The notes below the pieces were generated by a model that saw nothing but the letters and a program-made list of their open reading frames with translations, was not told the DNA's origin and did not search any database. DNA of 64,000 bases from Tetrastigma voinierianum (lineage: Eukaryota; Streptophyta; Magnoliopsida; Vitales; Vitaceae): NCBI GenBank assembly GCA_016808115.1, contig JAEQBH010000646.1:2480001-2544000 (forward strand). Reading direction: 5' to 3'. The translations under genes were made by a program, and so were the position numbers. Positions 23,651-35,114 of this stretch are shown piece after piece. Position 1 is the stretch's first letter; the number at the start of each line of letters is the position of its first letter.

Positions 23651-23754
23651 ATTGTCTTTGTCAATCACTGCCCATTAAGCCAATGCGGTCTAAATGATCA
23701 ATGATTATATGATAAGACTCTGAATATGAATAAAGAATTGAATATGGTAAAGAT

Positions 23755-24850
23755 CTGAATGTACCTACGGGTACCTCTGTATTTGTTCTGTAGTACCTAC
23801 GGGTACTCTTGTATCTGCTTAAGTTCTGTCGTACCTACGGGTACTCCCGTATGAGTTTAAGATAAGTTTGATATAAGCACAAGTGTGCGTCTCTTGGGAT
23901 ATTTGAACAAGTGTAACTCTGAATATGACTATGATATAAACCGATAAATCCATTTGTTTTGGATATGTTCTGAATCTGTATGAATCCGGTATATGTATCT
24001 GTTGTGATCCGTATCTGCTATGGACTAATGTCCATATCTGATATGTATCTACATACGTCTAATCTGACCTTGTATGTGATACAATTATGATTGAATTCGA
24101 CTCATCATACCTCTGGGTGCGCCGCACAGTATAAGTTACATTATGACATGTATAAGATGAAATATGTATAGTTTTATAATATGTATAAAATCCAGAAATA
24201 CATGGAATATGCTCACGTAAGACCAGTATAAGTTAGTAAGATCAAATTATAAATTAAAGTAAGATCGGTATAAGTTCAAACAATGCGGTATAAGTTCCGT
24301 AAGACCAGTATAAGTTATGTAAGACAAGTATATGCTCTGTAAGACGAGCATAAGATCTGAAATACAAGAATAAGTTCAGTAATACAGGTATAAGTTCAGA
24401 AGTAATGCGGGATATACTTCATAGTACGAGTTTAAGATACGAGTACCGTGCATAGGATTACGCCCCAGCACTTACGGGTATTTCAGCTATAAGAGGTGGA
24501 TTCGCCAAGCTCCTCACGAAATGGGGATAGATATAAATATCCAATACGTGTTTAAGTACCTCTGTATAAGCATGGGTTACGTAACTCTTCTGAGAGGAAT
24601 CGGAATAAGTATAAGCTTAGGAATAAGTATACATTTTTGTATATAAGCTCGATGCGGTATGCAGAAATCCGAATAATAAGAATAAGATCCATTGCTATAA
24701 GTATAAGACCAGGATAAGAATAAGTTTATCGGAGTATAAGATCCAATAAGAGATAAGTCTGCCATAAGTACCAATTCTGAGTAAGTATAAGATTATTATA
24801 AGATAAGTTCGGTACCGTTTATAAGGAATTGAATAAGTATAAATATGGAT
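23755..24850 (+). repeat. Array 2 in LTR C' (3')
   Basis: The first units read 'gtacctacgggtactcttgtatctgcttaagttctgtc', with GTACC..GGTAC inverted words. They then grade into 'gtaagaccagtataagtt' repeats of about 18-20 bp and 'cgtataagcat' variants. The tandem structure is evident but heavily indel-riddled. Confidence 0.8.
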
Positions 24851-25513
24851 CATGGGAGATGTAAGAGTGGTAAAGGTTACAAGGTACGAATAGACGAATT
24901 AGGGTGATGACATGAATAGGAAAGCGACAGAAAACCTAAGAAATTCACGATACATGTATAAGAGACGAATTGGATGCCTTGTCATTGTATATGTCTAAGT
25001 TTGTTCTGAATATGATCTGACCTGTTATAAATTTAGATTATATGAATTCAGGAAGATTACTATATCTGTTATTGTTTTATGTTATTTGTGATTCAGTATA
25101 AATACGGGTGTTTTACGTGTAAGATAAGTTTCCCTTTAAAGGCGTATTAAAAGAAGCATACGGGTTTTCATCAGGTGTAGGTACGAGGAAGACATCGGTA
25201 AACATGGCATCGGTGGGCGACACACTTGTGGGTTCTACGTAGCAGGTTAAATTTTCTGGATTTGTAAATGTAAAAAAGTATAGTTTTGTATTTACTAAAT
25301 GGGACTCTGATTATATGTGTCTACTGATGGACACCGCTCAGGTGGTAGTTCTTTTGATTTGTATATGTTGGATTATTATATGGTGTGGGCCCTTCCCACA
25401 GGTACCAATATATTAAAAAAAAAAAAAAAAATCGGGTAAGAGTCCCAGTGTTTTGGTCTGTCCGGAAAGCGGTTCGGATCCATGATCGGGTCGGGCCGGG
25501 ATTCAGTATGACC

Positions 25514-25529
25514 AATTGTTTAGTAATCA
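25514..25529 (-). repeat. 5' LTR of element B, last 16 bp
   Basis: 'ttgtttagtaatca' corresponds to 'tttgggtagtaatca' at the end of the other LTR copy (3,368-3,382). It is directly followed by the putative target duplication CTTGG. Confidence 0.65.
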
Positions 25530-27163
25530 CTTGGTCACAGTTTGACCTCTTAAAGGGGATGGAGGAAAAGAATATGAAACTATTAGCAGTAGTTGGTAGA
25601 GTCTGGTTGGACTCGCGGATTGGCTTCTTGGGAGCGACCTGACGAGTTAATAAGTTTCATTTTATCATATACTTTTTTTAGTTAGTCTTTGAATAAATTT
25701 TCATGCTTGATTTTGTTTTTCCTTGTTTTAGTTTTGGATATCAGGTTTTTGGGAGATTCAAAGCTGGTTTTCGAAGCTAAAAGGTTGAAATCTTGAAGTT
25801 AAATTTTTTCGGGAGGCTTAAAGAACCAAATAGGAAACCATATTCAAACATCCTTCATTTGGACCAGGTCTAACCTTTTAACACCTTTGTCTCAAAAGCG
25901 AGCCATATTCATTGGAGCAGCACTGGAACTTGATTAACCTCGGGGGGGTACTCATTGTCATTCTTCACCCAGAGACGATGTTCATTTCAAGTTTGGAGGA
26001 GAGGGTGTGGTCGAGAATTCAAATTTTTTTCAAAATCCAACTTTTGTATCTCCTGCCTCATACTAGTTGTACTCTATTTTTAGGTTGCTTGCATGTGTTT
26101 TCATTCTTTGTTTGTTTGTGTCTCATATGAGTTGGGTTGGTGCCTAGTAGTGTTTTGGTATTGGTTTTGTGCTTATATTATTGTCTAAGTCAATTTAGGA
26201 TACCTTTGCATTTGTTTGATCTAGGACTTGAGTGTATCTTTTGGTTGTGGGAGACTTGACTGGAATAGCCCTCTTGTTTCTCAAGAAATCATTTCTAAAT
26301 GAAACTTCTATGAACACACACACTAGGTCTCATTTATACACTTTGGCTCCGACCTGCTCTCAGAATTGAACTGCATGAAGAGAGATGTAACTTCTATAGT
26401 GATGGGACATCTTAATAAAGAGGATTATGTGAGCCCCACTTATACAAAAACAAAGAAAAAGAAAGAAAAAAAAAAAAGCGAAAATTTTGAAAAAAAAGAA
26501 AAAAAAGAAAAATTAGTTGATCATTCGAATTCCAAGAAACGATCGCGGAGGGACCTTTCAAAGCCTAATTCCCTAAGCTAATTGGCTAGGAGTCATTGAC
26601 TTCAACACTTTCGTTATGGAACGGTGATGGGTTAAGTATAAGTGGTATTTTGGTTTAGTTGAGTGTTCGGGGTGGGGATTAGGGACCCGGACGCGTGCCT
26701 CAACGATTGGTGGGAGTCACGATGGATCTGATACATGGACCTTTTAAACTCCTTAGCATTCTTCCTACTTTTTAGTTTTAGTTGTGGAATAAAAGGTGCC
26801 TTCTTATTATGTTTTAGTTAAGTTTCTTTCAAAAGTGTGAGTTGAGTTTGGTTGAAGAGTGTTTTGGAACAGCAGTACATATTTGAGACCTAAAACATCA
26901 TTTATACCGAGGAGTCTCTTTAGGGAAGATCTATTGAGGGCTTAGAGGGCCAAAGGCACCTTGATCTCATACCATTTGAATGACTTGTCCTTTAGAGATG
27001 ATAAATACTTTAGATCTAATATTGGTAAAATGTTTTCTTAGAACATTTCAAGCTTTCTCTTAACTTGTTACTAGCACCATACTCATACTCCTATCTATCT
27101 TAGTGTCTTCTTTTTAGGGTTGTGTGTCTTGCTTAAGGACAAGCTTAGATTTATTTTTTGAGG
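25530..27163 (+). other. 3' internal region of Athila-like element A (no pol)
   Basis: After the B insertion A resumes, but no RT or integrase motif is found. About 120 bp is followed by the non-coding 3' region of the Athila type, shared with 62,275-64,000 and (minus) with 35,120-35,770. Shared blocks are 'tttgatctaggacttgag', 'ggttgtgggagactt', 'ccctcttgtttctcaa', 'cacacacac.ctagrtct', 'tctatagtgatgg', 'gagccccac' plus an A-rich tract, and 'gagttgagtttgg'. It ends at 27,130-27,163 with 'ttgcttaaggacaagcttagattt' and a G/T-rich primer tract before the LTR. Short open frames here are not conserved. Confidence 0.7.
26438..26515 (+). repeat. A-rich tract in the Athila 3' region
   Basis: This run of A broken by single G/C bases lies between 'gagccccacttat' and 'gttgatcattcgaattcc'. 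The same slot holds A-rich tracts at 63,405-63,465 and, on minus, at 35,160-35,250. Confidence 0.8.
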
Positions 27164-28346
27164 TGTAATGAGTATCTTAAATATCATTTTATCCTAAGTT
27201 TATAGATTTTAGTATTTTTTTATGTTAAATAAATTGTCTTGTATACAATCATTAAATGCTATGATTACTTGAACCATTCGGCAAAATTGTGTGAAAATGA
27301 GAGAAAAATGAAGAAAAATCAGCAATTTCCCATACAACATAAGCAGCTCCATTGGTTCGTCATGAAGAAGCAAAAATATATGATTAAGTGACTTGGGTTC
27401 GTTGCGACGAGGCCCAATAGCGGAAATAGCCCATTTTTGACCTAATTTATGAGGCTTATAAAAAGGGAGCTCAAAGGACGGAAGAGTGGGGTTCAGAATG
27501 CAGAGATCGAGACGGTGACACATGGAAGGGAACTACCCCTTTGGGTGGAAATGCCCTAGGGTTTTGTTCTTGGAAGAAAGAGAGAGAAGCTATCAGTAAA
27601 ATCTATTTCCTCTTACTTCCTGCGTTTTCTTTCTTTGATAGGCATGTTCATTTTCTACCATTTTAGTTTGCTTTTCTTAGGGTTAGATGAAGAGCCCGAA
27701 GACAAGAGTGTATAAATTCTCCTCATTTCTATTGATCAATGTTTTATTTCATATATGTTGAGTGTTCATTTTAGTCTTAATGTGGGTATTTGTGATAATC
27801 ATGAAGATTTATAGTGCTAATTCGAGATCGGAAGGGAGGTGAAAATTAGGCCATGGGTGATTTGCCATCTAATTATCATGAGATAGAGATATAAGTGAGA
27901 TTAGGTGTGGAATTAGGGTTCCTTGGGTTTAATGCGCCTTTAGAAATATGAGGTTGAGAAGAGATGCAAAATACTTGATCACAAGGCAGTATAGGGATCT
28001 TTCGAGATAGGTGCATATATCTTAGTGAAATAGCCATCTTCATGATGAAATAAACATTAATTGGAATTAAGTTGGGAGGTTCATACATAATTGTGGTGAA
28101 ATCTATGCCCTAAGGCTTTAGTCTGTCGGGTGTTGTAGTTTAGGATTTGCATATTATTACCAGTGTATAATTGAGTTTTTCTCTGATTCTCCATCATCAA
28201 AATAAAGCTAAGGCTGAATTAGAGTCATTGCTTAGTAACCTAATTCTCCATGGGATGGTATTCTTACTTTCATTATATTACATGAGCGATGCTTTTATTT
28301 ACTGCACATAGGCGTCTTATCTCATATAACACGCTCCTTTTTGTCA
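27164..28346 (+). repeat. 3' LTR of Athila-like element A (1.18 kb)
   Basis: It starts TGTAATGAGTATC right after the primer tract and ends TGTCA. From about 27,655 it matches the 5' LTR at 323-1,018. The first 490 bp have no partner in the window because the CACTA element replaced that part of the 5' LTR. No gene. Confidence 0.8.
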
Positions 28347-29892
28347 TTATCTAACTTAATATTTTTTCAAAATTTTCAAAATTTTGAGCCTGATACGAAG
28401 ATATTCTCATAAGCTGTTACTTATTGTGGCTTACTCTTATGGAGCTCAAGCAAACACTAAACAAAAGACTCCAGATGAGCCTTGACGGAGTAACATATGT
28501 GCAAACAAGATAGATATTTTTAAACTTGTTATGAGCATTATGCCCCGATAGAGCAATAAGCATGAAAGTAAAGGGTTAGGAGGCTTCATATTGATAATGA
28601 TCATGGTTGATCATTAGGCGGAGGTTGAGATGGATGATGGAAGTTCTTATTATCACCTCCACACCACTTTTTAATTCTTTGGCACAATCAAAAACATGAA
28701 AACACCAAATCATCAAAAATGAAACACTAATTTTAAGAAAATATATTTATTAAGCGGTATCATCGGTTTGGGTTCTGCCTCCGTATTCCATTTTAGAGTC
28801 ATTGACTCATTAACTGGATTGAGTTGATAATTCTTGCCTTTATCTTTCTAGAATCATTAATTGTGCTCGAATAACGACTTGAGTACATAGTCTTCAGTAG
28901 TTCCTTGGGTTTCTTATTCTCACAATGTTTGCCTCTTTCATTTTCCACCATTGGGTTGAAGAGACTCATCCCACCTCAATAATAGGGGTCATTTTCTCAT
29001 TTTGAACTCTTGTTCTTCCTCCCAAGAGTCATCTTTGAAATAGTCTCTACAACTAATTTTCTCATTTCATTTGGTTCTGGAGAAGTTGATTCCTCTTTTA
29101 CTAATTCATCTAACTCATTGGCATCAACCTCTTCCACTTCCTCTATTTCCTCTAGCTCTTCCCTCACTTCTCAAGGTGATATCCTTCGTGTGTTCCATCT
29201 CTTCTTTTTCTAAGTTCCCCTCAAGAGTATTAGGCAAACTCATTTGTTGAACAACATAAAATATCTCAACCATTTGCCCTAGTTGAATCTCCGAGCTTTT
29301 GAGTTGTTATGTCTAAATTTAAAGAATTGCTCGTCTCATTCATGAATTGAATATGAAAATTGCAAATTTAGCTTGAGACAGCCGGTCATTCATGGCTTCT
29401 TGAAGATTTTAAACTTGCTGGAAGTTTGACTTATCTTAGCTTGAGAATTTTCCATTTCATCCCTTAAACTTGAAAATTCTTCTTGAGATCCAGCCAGCTC
29501 GACCATGGCCTCTTCTAAACATGTATTGTGCTCTTGTGGAGGTTGGAGCGCATTTTGGTTATTTCCATGAGGGTTAGGGTGATGTTGCCAACCTTAAATG
29601 TGTGTGTTCGGTATGGGTTTTTCCCAAAAGTGAGACTTGCTCTATAGTGCTACAGATTCCAAACTTGACTTCTCACCCTTTGATGTTGACTATAAGCTAG
29701 TTGTTGAGTTAGGAGAGCCAATTCAGTTGATAATTCCATGAAAGGATCCATTGTGAATTAATTCCTACAAAAAAAAAAAAAAATCCAAAGTAAAATAGAA
29801 AATGAAAATAAAACAAAACTAACTATATCCAAAGTAGTGTCAAGCTATTTTGAATCAATATTAATAGAGACACCAATCTCCGACAATATTAA
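28347..29892 (-). pseudogene. gag remnant plus leader of a second Athila-like element (minus)
   Basis: The minus strand reads from a decayed tRNA-Asp-type primer site (29,877-29,892, TTAATATTGTCGGAGA) through a T-rich leader to an ATG near 29,752. Then come FMELSTELALLTQQLAYSQH, FMNETSNSLN (about 29,325-29,355), and an acidic stretch with EEVEEVDANELDEL and STSPEPNEM (about 29,070-29,140, parallel to element A's STSPEPNEIR). The 28,350-28,760 end is the less clear gag tail. Many stops; no LTR is attached on either side, so it is a truncated fragment. It lies tail-to-tail against LTR A. Confidence 0.7.
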
Positions 29893-29899
29893 TAACTAT

Positions 29900-30757
29900 A
29901 TCCATATGCAAGATATTATGCAATGCTATCCTTTCACTCCATACTATACCCAACTTAGTCTAGAGCATGGACTATGCATTTGCTCCCACTAGAAGAACTA
30001 GCCTAAGTGTATTTATCTTGTCTCCAAGATCCATTACACATAAAGCATGCCACTAAAGACTCTCTTCATGGCATTATCACTCTGGAAAAAAATTTCGAGT
30101 AGTGATCTTTATAAAAGGCAAGGGTATATCCTCATACATTAAAGTTGGTGAATCCTTTATTGGCCTCTCGTTACCTTCGAATACCTCGAGCTATACCCAA
30201 TCCATCACTATGAGCAACCTCTCTCTGAACATCGAGATTTAAGTAAAAATGAAGAATCAATATCAAGATACCATTTGAACAACTCAAGTATAAGGATATT
30301 TGCATAAATTCATTATATTAGAGATATCTTGATGTTTGAATAGATGACATATTATTGTCTCATAGAAGGTCTTGATGTACTTGGCTACTCTTAGCAAGCA
30401 TCCCACATGTCTACTTTAATCATCGATGATCACGGAGTTTATGAGACCAATTGTGATCAAGTAAAGTATAACATGTGCTAGTTTGTCCGAATCAACAATG
30501 TCTAATCTTGTTGATCCTATGACTAGGGATAGTTTAGATACTACATAATTACACATAATAGGAATATCATTATCATGATCACCATCATGATTTCCTTTAT
30601 GTTATGTAATGTATCCAAGGACTTCATTAATTTGATTTAGGATTGCTATCAATTCATCTATTAAATGAACATCAAAGAAATGAAGATGTGTTTATTATAA
30701 ATTAATATAAAATCTGATAATGCTACATATGATTGCCTTTAGAGCACTTCTCTGACA
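29900..30757 (-). repeat. Copia LTR fragment F1 (minus)
   Basis: It is related to the LTRs of copia element G: 'cctttcactccatactatacc', 'cttcatggcattatcactctgg', 'gagcaacctctc', 'cttagcaagcatccc', 'cctatgactagggatagtttag', 'atgattgcctttagagcacttctctgaca'. The right end TGACA (minus start TGTCAGAGAAG) is the LTR start; the left part is missing. No gene. Confidence 0.8.
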
Positions 30758-30769
30758 TAATTACCAACA

Positions 30770-30927
30770 CTCAAACACCTTAGGCCATATAAGTGGCAGT
30801 GGTTGAATGATAGTGGGGAAGTGAAAGTGGAAAAGCTAGTGCTTGTGTCATTTTCAATTAGGAATTATCAAGATAAGGTTCTTTGTGATGTTGTCTCTAT
30901 GTATGCTTCTCACATCTTATTAGGCAG
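30770..30927 (+). pseudogene. Gypsy (Tekay/Del-like) protease-region remnant, element M part 1
   Basis: On plus it reads LRPYKW then QWLNDSGEVKVEKLVLVSFS, and then DKVLCDVVSMYASHILLG at about 30,883-30,925. This is the C-terminal half of the protease region of chromovirus-like plant gypsy elements, where HxLLGRPWQxDR follows. The frame is open across the segment. It is interrupted after LLG by solo LTR L and resumes at 33,391 with the duplicated GGCA(A/G) and the PWQFDRR equivalent. Only fragments of the rest of pol survive. Confidence 0.8.
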
Positions 30928-33390
30928 TGATGAGTGTAAAACTCATCTATTTTAAGTTCATTTTTCATGTATATTTGAGGCTTAAAAGTTCAATTCAATG
31001 TAAAATTATGGAATCTTCACCCATATTGGTGATTTACAGGGAATTAATGCAAAAGAAACAAAATCAGTAAGAAAAGTAGCAAAAATGGCTAAGGTAGGAA
31101 GTGTAAAGATAAACGACAATTCTAGTATTATCGCGACCGCCAAAGGAAAATTAAGCGAAAATGAATGTCAGTAACAGATTGGATCTGCATCCGCGACAAA
31201 ATTTAGAAGAATGCCTAAAGGCGAGAAACTTTGTCACGACATTTCCCGACTTTGTGCTTAACCACGAGTTAAGGAAAAAAACGGTACGAAAGATCATACC
31301 GATATTCATAGCTTTGTCGCGACATATTATTATATGAAAGAGCAAAAAAAGTTTGTCGTGACATACTGCTTTGTTTACGACAAAGAAGCGAGGAAAATGG
31401 AAGCAGAAGATTGTCATGTCGCGATAAAATATGAGAATCATTTATGAGGAAACACTGGAAGAATGTTGCGACATAGAATCAATTGTCATGACAAAACAAA
31501 GGGTAGAAGGAAGAAGGAATGTTGCGACAAAAGATGGCAATGGTTCACAAAAGTTTGTCACGACAAACCTTCCAGAGATCAACAGTGCAAGGCAATGAAA
31601 GAATGTCACGACATTTAAAACTTTGTAGCTACAATTATGAGGAAGAGTTAAATGAGCCTTGTTGTGACATTTCATAACTTTGTTGTGTCAATGGATAGTT
31701 TGTCACGACAATCATCAAAGTAGAATGTCAAGTCATATTGTCGCAACAAGATTGCAACAAACCTGAAGACATAGAAGTTGCACTTATGTTGCGACATTCA
31801 AAACTTTGTCATGACAAACACATAAAAGTCATTCTGGAAGGCAACAAACAACAATGTTGCGACAAGCTTACAACAAAGCTTGAAGACAAAGAAAGACGCT
31901 GCAATGTCGCGACATATTTTCTTTTGTCGCGACAATGTATCTAGTTGGGCCTACAAACCCCTGAATTCTTCTGAATTAGGCCAGCATTTATGATGCTATA
32001 AATAGAAGAATGGGCATAGAAAAAGACATCATCGAGGGTAGCATTTTCAGAGGAGAATAGAGGGAGAGACTAAGTTTTTTGTAAATTTTTTTATTTTATT
32101 CTTTTATTTTTCTTCTTTTCTTTTCTTTTTTAATTTTCGTCTTTGAGGATTAGAATAGTTGATATGAGCTGCAATATTAATTCAGATCTTTATGTATCAA
32201 GCTTCATTTCTTGTTTGAACTGCGTAGAATCTGGAAATACTTTTGGAATCCATTTTTATTTAGTTTTGATTACAGTTTGAATGAATTTGTTTGATCAACT
32301 AGTCATTGTCCTTGTGATCAGTTATGGAAGGCTAAGCTCCTTCTAAGAAGGGATTGATGTTTGATTATCAATCTTTATAGAATTTAAAATGAATTTTGTG
32401 GTTTGAATATTGGGTTGATCTAATTGGTATTGTTCTTTTAAAGTTCTGTATATCAGTAAAAATTATACGAGAAAGAATGTATTTATGCTTTGATTTCTAG
32501 GAGCTCTTTGGTAACTGAAGGGGCTTAACGAGAGCAAAAGCTGATAACTTAGGGTATGCTATAGATTGATATATCTTTAGAATTAATGAACTCTAAATAT
32601 CACATTGATGAATCAGTGAAGCTCCCAACCTTTGACTTCAAGGTTCCCTTCACAGGTGATAGCGAGTGTGTTCTCGGCTTGATAAGAGCCATTTGTTGAT
32701 TTGTTAGTTTAATACTTAGAGGTTTTATCTCAGTTTGAGAGAATGTTTGTGCTCTTGTAAGATGAGAGTGATTGTTCTAACCAAATTGCAGAGTGAGATA
32801 CCAATTATTTTGAAGAAGACTTTTGTCGTCTATGGGGGCAAGCTGACTCCAGTCCTAAGAAATGGTTGTGAAGTACTGGTTTAGGAAAAACAACCAAATC
32901 TTAGAAAGAGGATCAAATCCTAAAAGTAGTTGTTTAGACCCATTGACTTGGTTTACAGGAATATTAATTGGTCCTAAGCGATTGAAATGTATAGTGTCGT
33001 AGGGTATTCAGTATGCTACTTTGCTCTTGGAATGAATCTAAATTCAAGCTTTCGAACTGCGTTTTTGAGCAATATCACAAAAATAGATGATCTGCTGCGA
33101 TCTATTCGGTATAAATCTCCCCAGTGATACATTTAATCCAATTAGATTTCATTATCTTTTTCATTCGCGTGAGTGACAAAAACATTTTTATTTCAGTTAT
33201 AAGTTAGTTACACTTACTAAATTATTGGTTCAAATAGTAGTGATCTTGAGTAGTAGGAGTACCTGATCTTTAAATTATCTCATCAATTCCTATGGGATTA
33301 TTGCTAGGGATTTAAAACAAGTTTCTAGTGGCAATGTTCCAACAATTTTAAACAACAACAATTTAGTCTATATAGAGAAATCAATCAACA
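30928..33390 (+). mobile_element. Solo LTR L (2.46 kb)
   Basis: It begins TGATGAGTGTAAAACTCATC, ends ..TCAATCAACA, and is flanked by GGCAG (30,923-30,927) and GGCAA (33,391-33,395). The flanks rejoin a continuous protease frame of element M, which fixes the borders. No primer site, gag or pol lies within. Bases 31,120-31,945 hold about 19 TGTCGCGACA-type palindromes; 32,020-33,390 is A/T-rich non-coding sequence. The family is probably Ty3/gypsy by general resemblance of its start to the other LTRs here. Confidence 0.75.
31120..31945. repeat. Palindromic word array TGTCGCGACA (about 19 copies)
   Basis: Perfect copies lie at 31,315-31,324, 31,905-31,914 and 31,925-31,934. About 16 more differ by one or two C/T or G/A changes (TGTCACGACA, TGTTGCGACA, TGTCGTGACA, TGTCATGACA). 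Spacing is 20-75 bp and the intervening sequence is not conserved. Flanks tend to alternate between a-word-t (aaTGTCGCGACAt) and t-word-a (tTGTCGCGACAa). Confidence 0.9.
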
Positions 33391-34280
33391 GGCAAGCCTT
33401 GACAATTTGATAGGAGAGCCAACCATAATGGTTTCAAGAATCGTTTCAGTTTCATGAAGGATAGCAAGATTGTAACTCTTGTACCATTGGCACCAAAAAA
33501 GGTGTATGAAGATTAAGTGAGATTAAAACAAGAGTGTGATTAAAAAAGGATTGAGAAAGAAAAAGAAAGAAAAGAAAAAAAAAAGAAAAAGATGAAGCAA
33601 AACAAGAAGAAAAAGAAATTGAGATAAGGGTAGAGAGTGAGAAAAGAAAAGAGAGTGACATAAAAAAAGATCTAAAAGTGAACCAAGAAAAATGAGAGGA
33701 AAGAAAAAAAGATATAAAGAACAAGAAAGAAAACAAAAGAAAGAAAGATAAAAGAGGTGAGATCGAGTGCTTTTTATATTATCCAGCTATGCTTGTACTT
33801 TTGTACAAAGAGACACTTTTGAACATTAACGATATTGATTCTTATTTGCCTAGTGTTTTTTCTTCTTTGTTATAGGAGGTCGAGGATGTATTCCCTAAGG
33901 ATGGTCCTAGTGATTTGCCACCCGAGGAGACAAAGGAGCTTCAATGCCAAGTGGAGGAATTGATTAGTTCATGTGTTGTACATGTACTACTTGTACCTAA
34001 AAGGGACGGTTCATGGAGGATGTTTATTTATTTTCGTGCCCTAAAAAACATTATGGTTAAGATTTGATGACGAATCTTTTCGAGGAATGGAGGAATGATG
34101 AGAATGAAAGCACAAATAATCTGCTTCAAATGCTGATTGGGCCAATCACAAGACCAAGGGTAAAAAAAGCTTCAAGAGGCTTTCAATGGGCTTGTGAAGG
34201 AGTTTATTTAGGCTGACCCAGCCTTTAAAGAAGAGCCCAAGTCAAATCAAGCCTATGAAGTAATTAGAAGCCCAGACAAA
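33391..34280 (+). pseudogene. Gypsy (Tekay/Del-like) pol remnant, element M part 2
   Basis: The frame resumes QFDRRANHNGFKNRFSFM then IVTLVPLAPKKVYED (about 33,400-33,510). A Lys/Glu/Arg-rich linker (33,545-33,760) gives a purine tract. Then the start of RT: VEDVFPKDGPSDLPP (about 33,879-33,922) joined to EETKELQCQVEELISS, then LLVPKRDGSWRMF and FRALKNIMVK (to about 34,060). Instead of the RT palm, the sequence jumps to the pol C-terminal tail (TNLFEEWRNDEN, GPITRPRVKKA, about 34,070-34,180). Most of RT, RNase H and integrase is therefore deleted. Smaller deletions remove the piece between DLPP and EETKEL. Confidence 0.8.
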
Positions 34281-35095
34281 GGAAGTTCAAAGTCCATAAA
34301 TGTGATCATGGTTGTTGATGGTAATAATTTGCATGATTTTGGCATCTAAAAGGACCAGAAAATCAAAGGAAATTCATGCCCCAAATTGGCTCCATAATTC
34401 GTGCAAAATCAAAGACCTATTTTGGAGAGTTTTTAGCCTTGCAAGTTGTATGATCAAACTTGCAAACTCTTATGCAAATCATTAGTTGTCAATTTGGTCT
34501 ATTATGGTCAAAATATCAAGGATAGGCGTTGAATAAAGAAAAGAAACAATTATCTTTGTGTTACTTTGGTAGTTTTCCAATTTTAGTTTTGATAATTTCA
34601 GTGTCAAGGCTGAATTTCAGCAACTTTTCTTTTCTTTCTTAATCAATAAAGATGTCCTAAGCTCTATAAAAGCCCTTTGATGTATTTTCTAAGAAGACAT
34701 TGATGAATAAAATTTATTTTTGTGAGTTTTTCTTCACTTTATGGTTCTTGGGAGAACTTTCGAGCCTATCAAGGTTAATTCCTTACAGTGTTCAAACTTA
34801 CGACTCTCGTCTTCAGAATCAAGGGATCAGGGTTAAATTCCTTTATTCTTATGGATTTTGGTTCCATATAACTCAGGGGATGGAGACGCAACATCTTTGC
34901 TTACGTGACTAATTCAATATAGTTAAGGCACAGTAATACCGTCCCAGATCATGCTTCTTGAAGGTCCTTGAATTAATCCACAACAATTCAGGATTCTACA
35001 AAACAGTGGTCTACATCACAAGGTAGCTACAAGTTGAGATTAATCCATCTTCATTCCTAATGAGTAAGAAGCCACATTCTAACTATTGGCCAGAT
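34281..35095 (+). repeat. Probable 3' UTR and LTR piece of element M
   Basis: A/T-rich sequence follows the pol tail. The block 'atcaataaagatgtcctaagctctataaaagccctttg' contains a good TATA box (TATAAAAG, 34,665-34,672), followed by 'ttttgtgagtttttcttcac' and 'tcgtcttcagaatcaagggatcagggtta', which look like the promoter and R-U5 part of an LTR. Exact ends are not resolved; TGTCAATTTGG near 34,488 may be the start. No primer site follows; a different repeat begins near 35,115. Confidence 0.5.
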
Positions 35096-35114
35096 ACTAG
35101 GTATTAATCAGTTT

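Larger units (their letters stand above)
17444..25513 (+). mobile_element. Giant-LTR mini-element C' (LTR / 0.3-kb internal / LTR)
   Basis: There are two direct LTR copies, about 17,444-21,262 and 21,560-25,513, each near 3.8-4.0 kb, separated by only 297 bp. That internal piece starts with a tRNA-Met-type primer site and ends with a purine-rich 'aaggagaatt', so the minimal replication signals are present but gag and pol are absent. The outer flanks are LTR B on both sides ('acaacactatttt' at left, 'tagtaatca' at right); no clean target duplication is seen. The same structure with homologous internal sequence recurs at 44,248-52,241. Primer site and end sequences suggest a Tekay/Del-type gypsy relative, but that is inference. 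Confidence 0.8.
21560..25513 (+). repeat. 3' LTR of mini-element C'
   Basis: It starts TGCCAACACCCCAAAATATACCC and ends near 'gggattcagtatgacca' (family ..GGGCGTGACA). It has the same landmarks as the 5' copy: purine tract 21,900-21,970, 'agggttttgctaggagtttcat' (about 22,100), 'ttgaacatgtcttagaagtacac' (about 22,499), arrays 23,295-23,650 and 23,755-24,850, A17 at 25,415. After the end LTR B resumes for 16 bp. Confidence 0.85.
2145..25529 (-). mobile_element. Ty3/gypsy element B (Athila/Tat-like), minus strand, with nested insertions
   Basis: Two copies of one LTR bracket a minus-strand gag-pol: the 3' LTR at 2,145-3,382 and the 5' LTR at 12,023-25,529, interrupted by two later insertions. 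Read on plus, both LTRs run TGGGGGTATTAATCA...TAGTAATCA. The 5' LTR without insertions is 361+872+16, about 1,249 bp, against 1,238 bp for the other. The flanking 5-mers are CCTAG (2,140-2,144) and CTTGG (25,530-25,534), both one step from CCTGG. The element sits in gag of element A. Gag, protease, RT, RNase H, integrase and a further ORF follow in order on the minus strand, all broken. Confidence 0.85.

Noticed and set aside
34665..34672. TATAAAAG as promoter of a host gene
   Set aside because: The downstream sequence has no gene; the context is LTR-like, so it is listed only as a feature of the element M LTR piece.
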